Part shown: positions 6,463-7,780 of the stretch, one piece after another
Layout of the letters: every line of letters starts with the position of its first letter
How positions within the stretch are numbered: the first letter of the stretch is position 1
Assembly: GCA_902600395.1 (NCBI GenBank)
Contig: CACKJL010000038.1
Span: 1-7,780 of the forward strand
Reading direction: 5' to 3'
Length of the DNA stretch: 7,780 bases
Source of the DNA: an uncultured Prochlorococcus sp.
GTDB taxonomy: Bacteria; Cyanobacteriota; Cyanobacteriia; PCC-6307; Cyanobiaceae
Notes under the pieces: model-generated
Told to the model about the DNA's origin: nothing
What the model saw: only the letters and a program-made list of their open reading frames with translations
Databases searched by the model: none
Program-made: the position numbers and the translations under genes

Positions 6463-7239
6463 ATGAGTCTGATTAATCTTTTGCCACAAAAAATCAAAGA
6501 AGAGTTAGGAAGCAAATCCTTACTCAAAGTTATTTCAGGATTGAATAATTTCGATGTTCAGTCTGTGAAAATAATTGTTGAGGCTGCTTCATTAGGAGGT
6601 GCAGATCTTGTCGATATTGCTTGTAAACCTGAACTCGTTGATGTAGCACTTAAGAATTCAATACTACCAGTTTGTGTTAGTTCAGTAGTGCCTCGATCTT
6701 TTCAAGATTGTGTAAAAGCAGGAGCATCATTAATTGAGATAGGAAATTACGATACTTTTTATGAAAAAGGCATTCATTTTTCAGATAAAAAAGTTTTAAA
6801 AATTACAAAAGAGACGAGGGATTTATTGCCTAATTTTCCTTTATCAGTAACTGTTCCTCATACTATGCCTATTGATAAACAAGTTGATCTTGCTGTAAAG
6901 CTAGTGGAAGAAGGAGTTGATATTATTCAAACAGAAGGTGGTACCAGTTCTACTCCTTACTCTCCAGGAATTCAAGGTTTTTTTGAAAAATCAGTACCAA
7001 CTCTGGCATCTACCTATGCTATTCATCAAGAATTCAAGAAACAATCTCTGAATATACCAATCATGAGTGCCTCTGGATTAAGCCAAGTAACTTGTCCACT
7101 AGCAATATCCTCTGGAGCCTCAGCAGTTGGCGTTGGATCGGTGGTTAATAAATTAGATGATTTAATATCAATGATTGCGGTTGTTAGGGGCTTAAAAGAA
7201 TCTTTGAAAAATTCAATAATTGGAGAAAAAATTTCTTAG
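6463..7239 (+). CDS. ycf23: Ycf23/DUF561 family TIM-barrel protein of unknown function
   Basis: The protein is recognised from the block KVISGLNNF (22-30) and from RDLLPNFPLSVTVPHT and IIQTEGG further on, which match the Ycf23 proteins of red-algal plastids and cyanobacteria. It has 258 residues, with no signal peptide or membrane segment. Eight hydrophobic strands can be picked out at about 21-30, 47-53, 69-75, 90-97, 127-134, 153-160, 199-207 and 221-229, which fits a (beta/alpha)8 barrel. The ends of strands 7 and 8 (SASGLS; GVGSVVN) resemble the phosphate-gripping loops of indole-glycerol-phosphate/ThiG-type barrels. Polar residues at strand ends that could form an active site are K22, D51, E92, H133, E158 and S203. 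The start is fixed because TAA directly precedes the ATG in frame. uvrB follows after 29 bp on the same strand. The reaction is unknown, and the barrel and active site are my inference. Confidence 0.88.
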   Translation: MSLINLLPQKIKEELGSKSLLKVISGLNNFDVQSVKIIVEAASLGGADLVDIACKPELVDVALKNSILPVCVSSVVPRSFQDCVKAGASLIEIGNYDTFYEKGIHFSDKKVLKITKETRDLLPNFPLSVTVPHTMPIDKQVDLAVKLVEEGVDIIQTEGGTSSTPYSPGIQGFFEKSVPTLASTYAIHQEFKKQSLNIPIMSASGLSQVTCPLAISSGASAVGVGSVVNKLDDLISMIAVVRGLKESLKNSIIGEKIS

Positions 7240-7262
7240 TATAGCAACATCCTTTAGCTACT

Positions 7263-7292
7263 AGCTTGATGAACAACTATAAGCTTCAAGCT
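7263..7292 (+). promoter_or_regulatory. Possible hairpin over the uvrB start codon
   Basis: AGCTTGA (7263-7269) can pair with TCAAGCT (7286-7292), leaving a 16-base loop that begins inside the ATG. The 29-bp gap also holds the 11-bp palindrome AGCTACTAGCT (7256-7266), which would compete with this stem. Either fold could affect uvrB translation from a ycf23-uvrB transcript. No Shine-Dalgarno sequence and no cyanobacterial LexA-type box are seen here. Confidence 0.2.
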
Positions 7293-7780
7293 CCTTACGA
7301 ACCAAATGGAGATCAACCAGAAGCTATTAAAAAATTAGTTAAAGGCGTAAATAATGGTAAACAGTTTCAGACTCTTTTAGGAGCTACTGGAACTGGAAAA
7401 ACATTTACCATTGCCAATGTAATTCAACAAACAGGAAGGCCAGCACTTGTTTTAGCCCATAACAAAACGTTGGCTGCACAACTATGTAATGAATTAAGGG
7501 AATTTTTTCCAAAAAATGCTGTTGAGTACTTCATTTCTTACTACGATTATTATCAACCAGAAGCTTATGTACCTGTAAGTGATACTTACATAGCCAAAAC
7601 TGCTTCAATTAATGAAGAAATAGATATGCTTAGGCATTCTGCAACACGCTCATTATTTGAAAGAAAAGATGTAATTGTTGTAGCCTCAATAAGTTGTATT
7701 TATGGTCTTGGTATACCGAGTGAGTATTTAAAAGCTGCAGTTAAATTTGAAGTGGGAAAATCAATAAATCTAAGTTCTTC
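7269..7780 (+). CDS. uvrB: UvrABC system protein B, excision repair (5' part; 3' end outside window)
   Basis: UvrB receives damaged DNA from UvrA, verifies the lesion with its helicase-like ATPase and recruits UvrC for incision. Only the first 170 codons are visible. They begin MNNYKLQAPYEPNGDQPEAI, the usual N-terminal Q-motif region. The Walker A motif GATGTGKT is at residues 38-45 and HNKTLAAQL at 64-72. The aromatic stretch YYDYYQPEAYVP at 91-102 belongs to the beta-hairpin that inserts between DNA strands. SISCIYGLG (about 147-155) is also typical. UvrB is normally about 660-680 residues, so three quarters lies outside the window. The ATG gives the standard N-terminus. It lies 29 bp after ycf23 on the same strand and is probably cotranscribed with it. 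For a surface-ocean phototroph exposed to UV this is a core repair function. Confidence 0.97.
   Translation, partial: MNNYKLQAPYEPNGDQPEAIKKLVKGVNNGKQFQTLLGATGTGKTFTIANVIQQTGRPALVLAHNKTLAAQLCNELREFFPKNAVEYFISYYDYYQPEAYVPVSDTYIAKTASINEEIDMLRHSATRSLFERKDVIVVASISCIYGLGIPSEYLKAAVKFEVGKSINLSS

Noticed and set aside
6242..6466. 74-codon plus-strand open frame that ends in an ATGA overlap with ycf23, mimicking translational coupling
   Set aside because: Most of it is antisense to the tilS N-terminus, including the PP-loop. The overlap arises because the ycf23 ATG is followed by A.
7240..7268. SOS (LexA) box ahead of uvrB
   Set aside because: The only symmetry is AGCTACTAGCT, which lacks the GTAC/GTWC core of the cyanobacterial LexA site.

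Overview
The window is a dense, strongly AT-rich stretch of bacterial core genome. The proteins and their order (trigger factor, aspartate-semialdehyde dehydrogenase, dihydrodipicolinate synthase, RNase J, TilS, a Ycf23/DUF561 protein, UvrB) point to a cyanobacterium. The low GC, short intergenic gaps and near absence of Shine-Dalgarno sequences fit a streamlined marine picocyanobacterium, most likely a high-light-adapted Prochlorococcus. The lineage is an inference from recognised sequence character; no database search was run.

Layout. A minus-strand trigger factor gene (tig) runs off the left edge, with its C-terminus missing. It is separated by 123 bp from a divergent plus-strand cluster, asd - dapA - rnj. 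asd and dapA overlap by ATGA, and rnj follows dapA after 80 bp. rnj meets the minus-strand tilS tail to tail, and the two stop codons share one TTAA. tilS diverges across 85 bp from ycf23 (plus strand). ycf23 is followed after 29 bp by uvrB, which runs off the right edge. No stretch over about 130 bp lacks a gene. I see no tRNA, rRNA, mobile element, CRISPR array or sign of horizontal transfer.

How the genes fit together. asd and dapA encode the branch from aspartate semialdehyde towards diaminopimelate and lysine (cell wall and protein). RNase J is a 5'-3' exo/endonuclease of mRNA turnover and rRNA maturation. TilS makes the AUA-decoding tRNA-Ile. Trigger factor folds nascent chains, and UvrB works in nucleotide excision repair. 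Ycf23 is a conserved cyanobacterial/plastid TIM-barrel protein of unknown biochemistry. It is the least understood gene here.

I do not find a novel multi-gene system. The best leads are small: two odd-length perfect palindromes in the two divergent promoter regions, a hairpin carrying the dapA stop codon in its loop, the shared rnj/tilS stop site, the asparagine-rich tail of RNase J, and the dapA-rnj linkage, which recurs in distant phyla.
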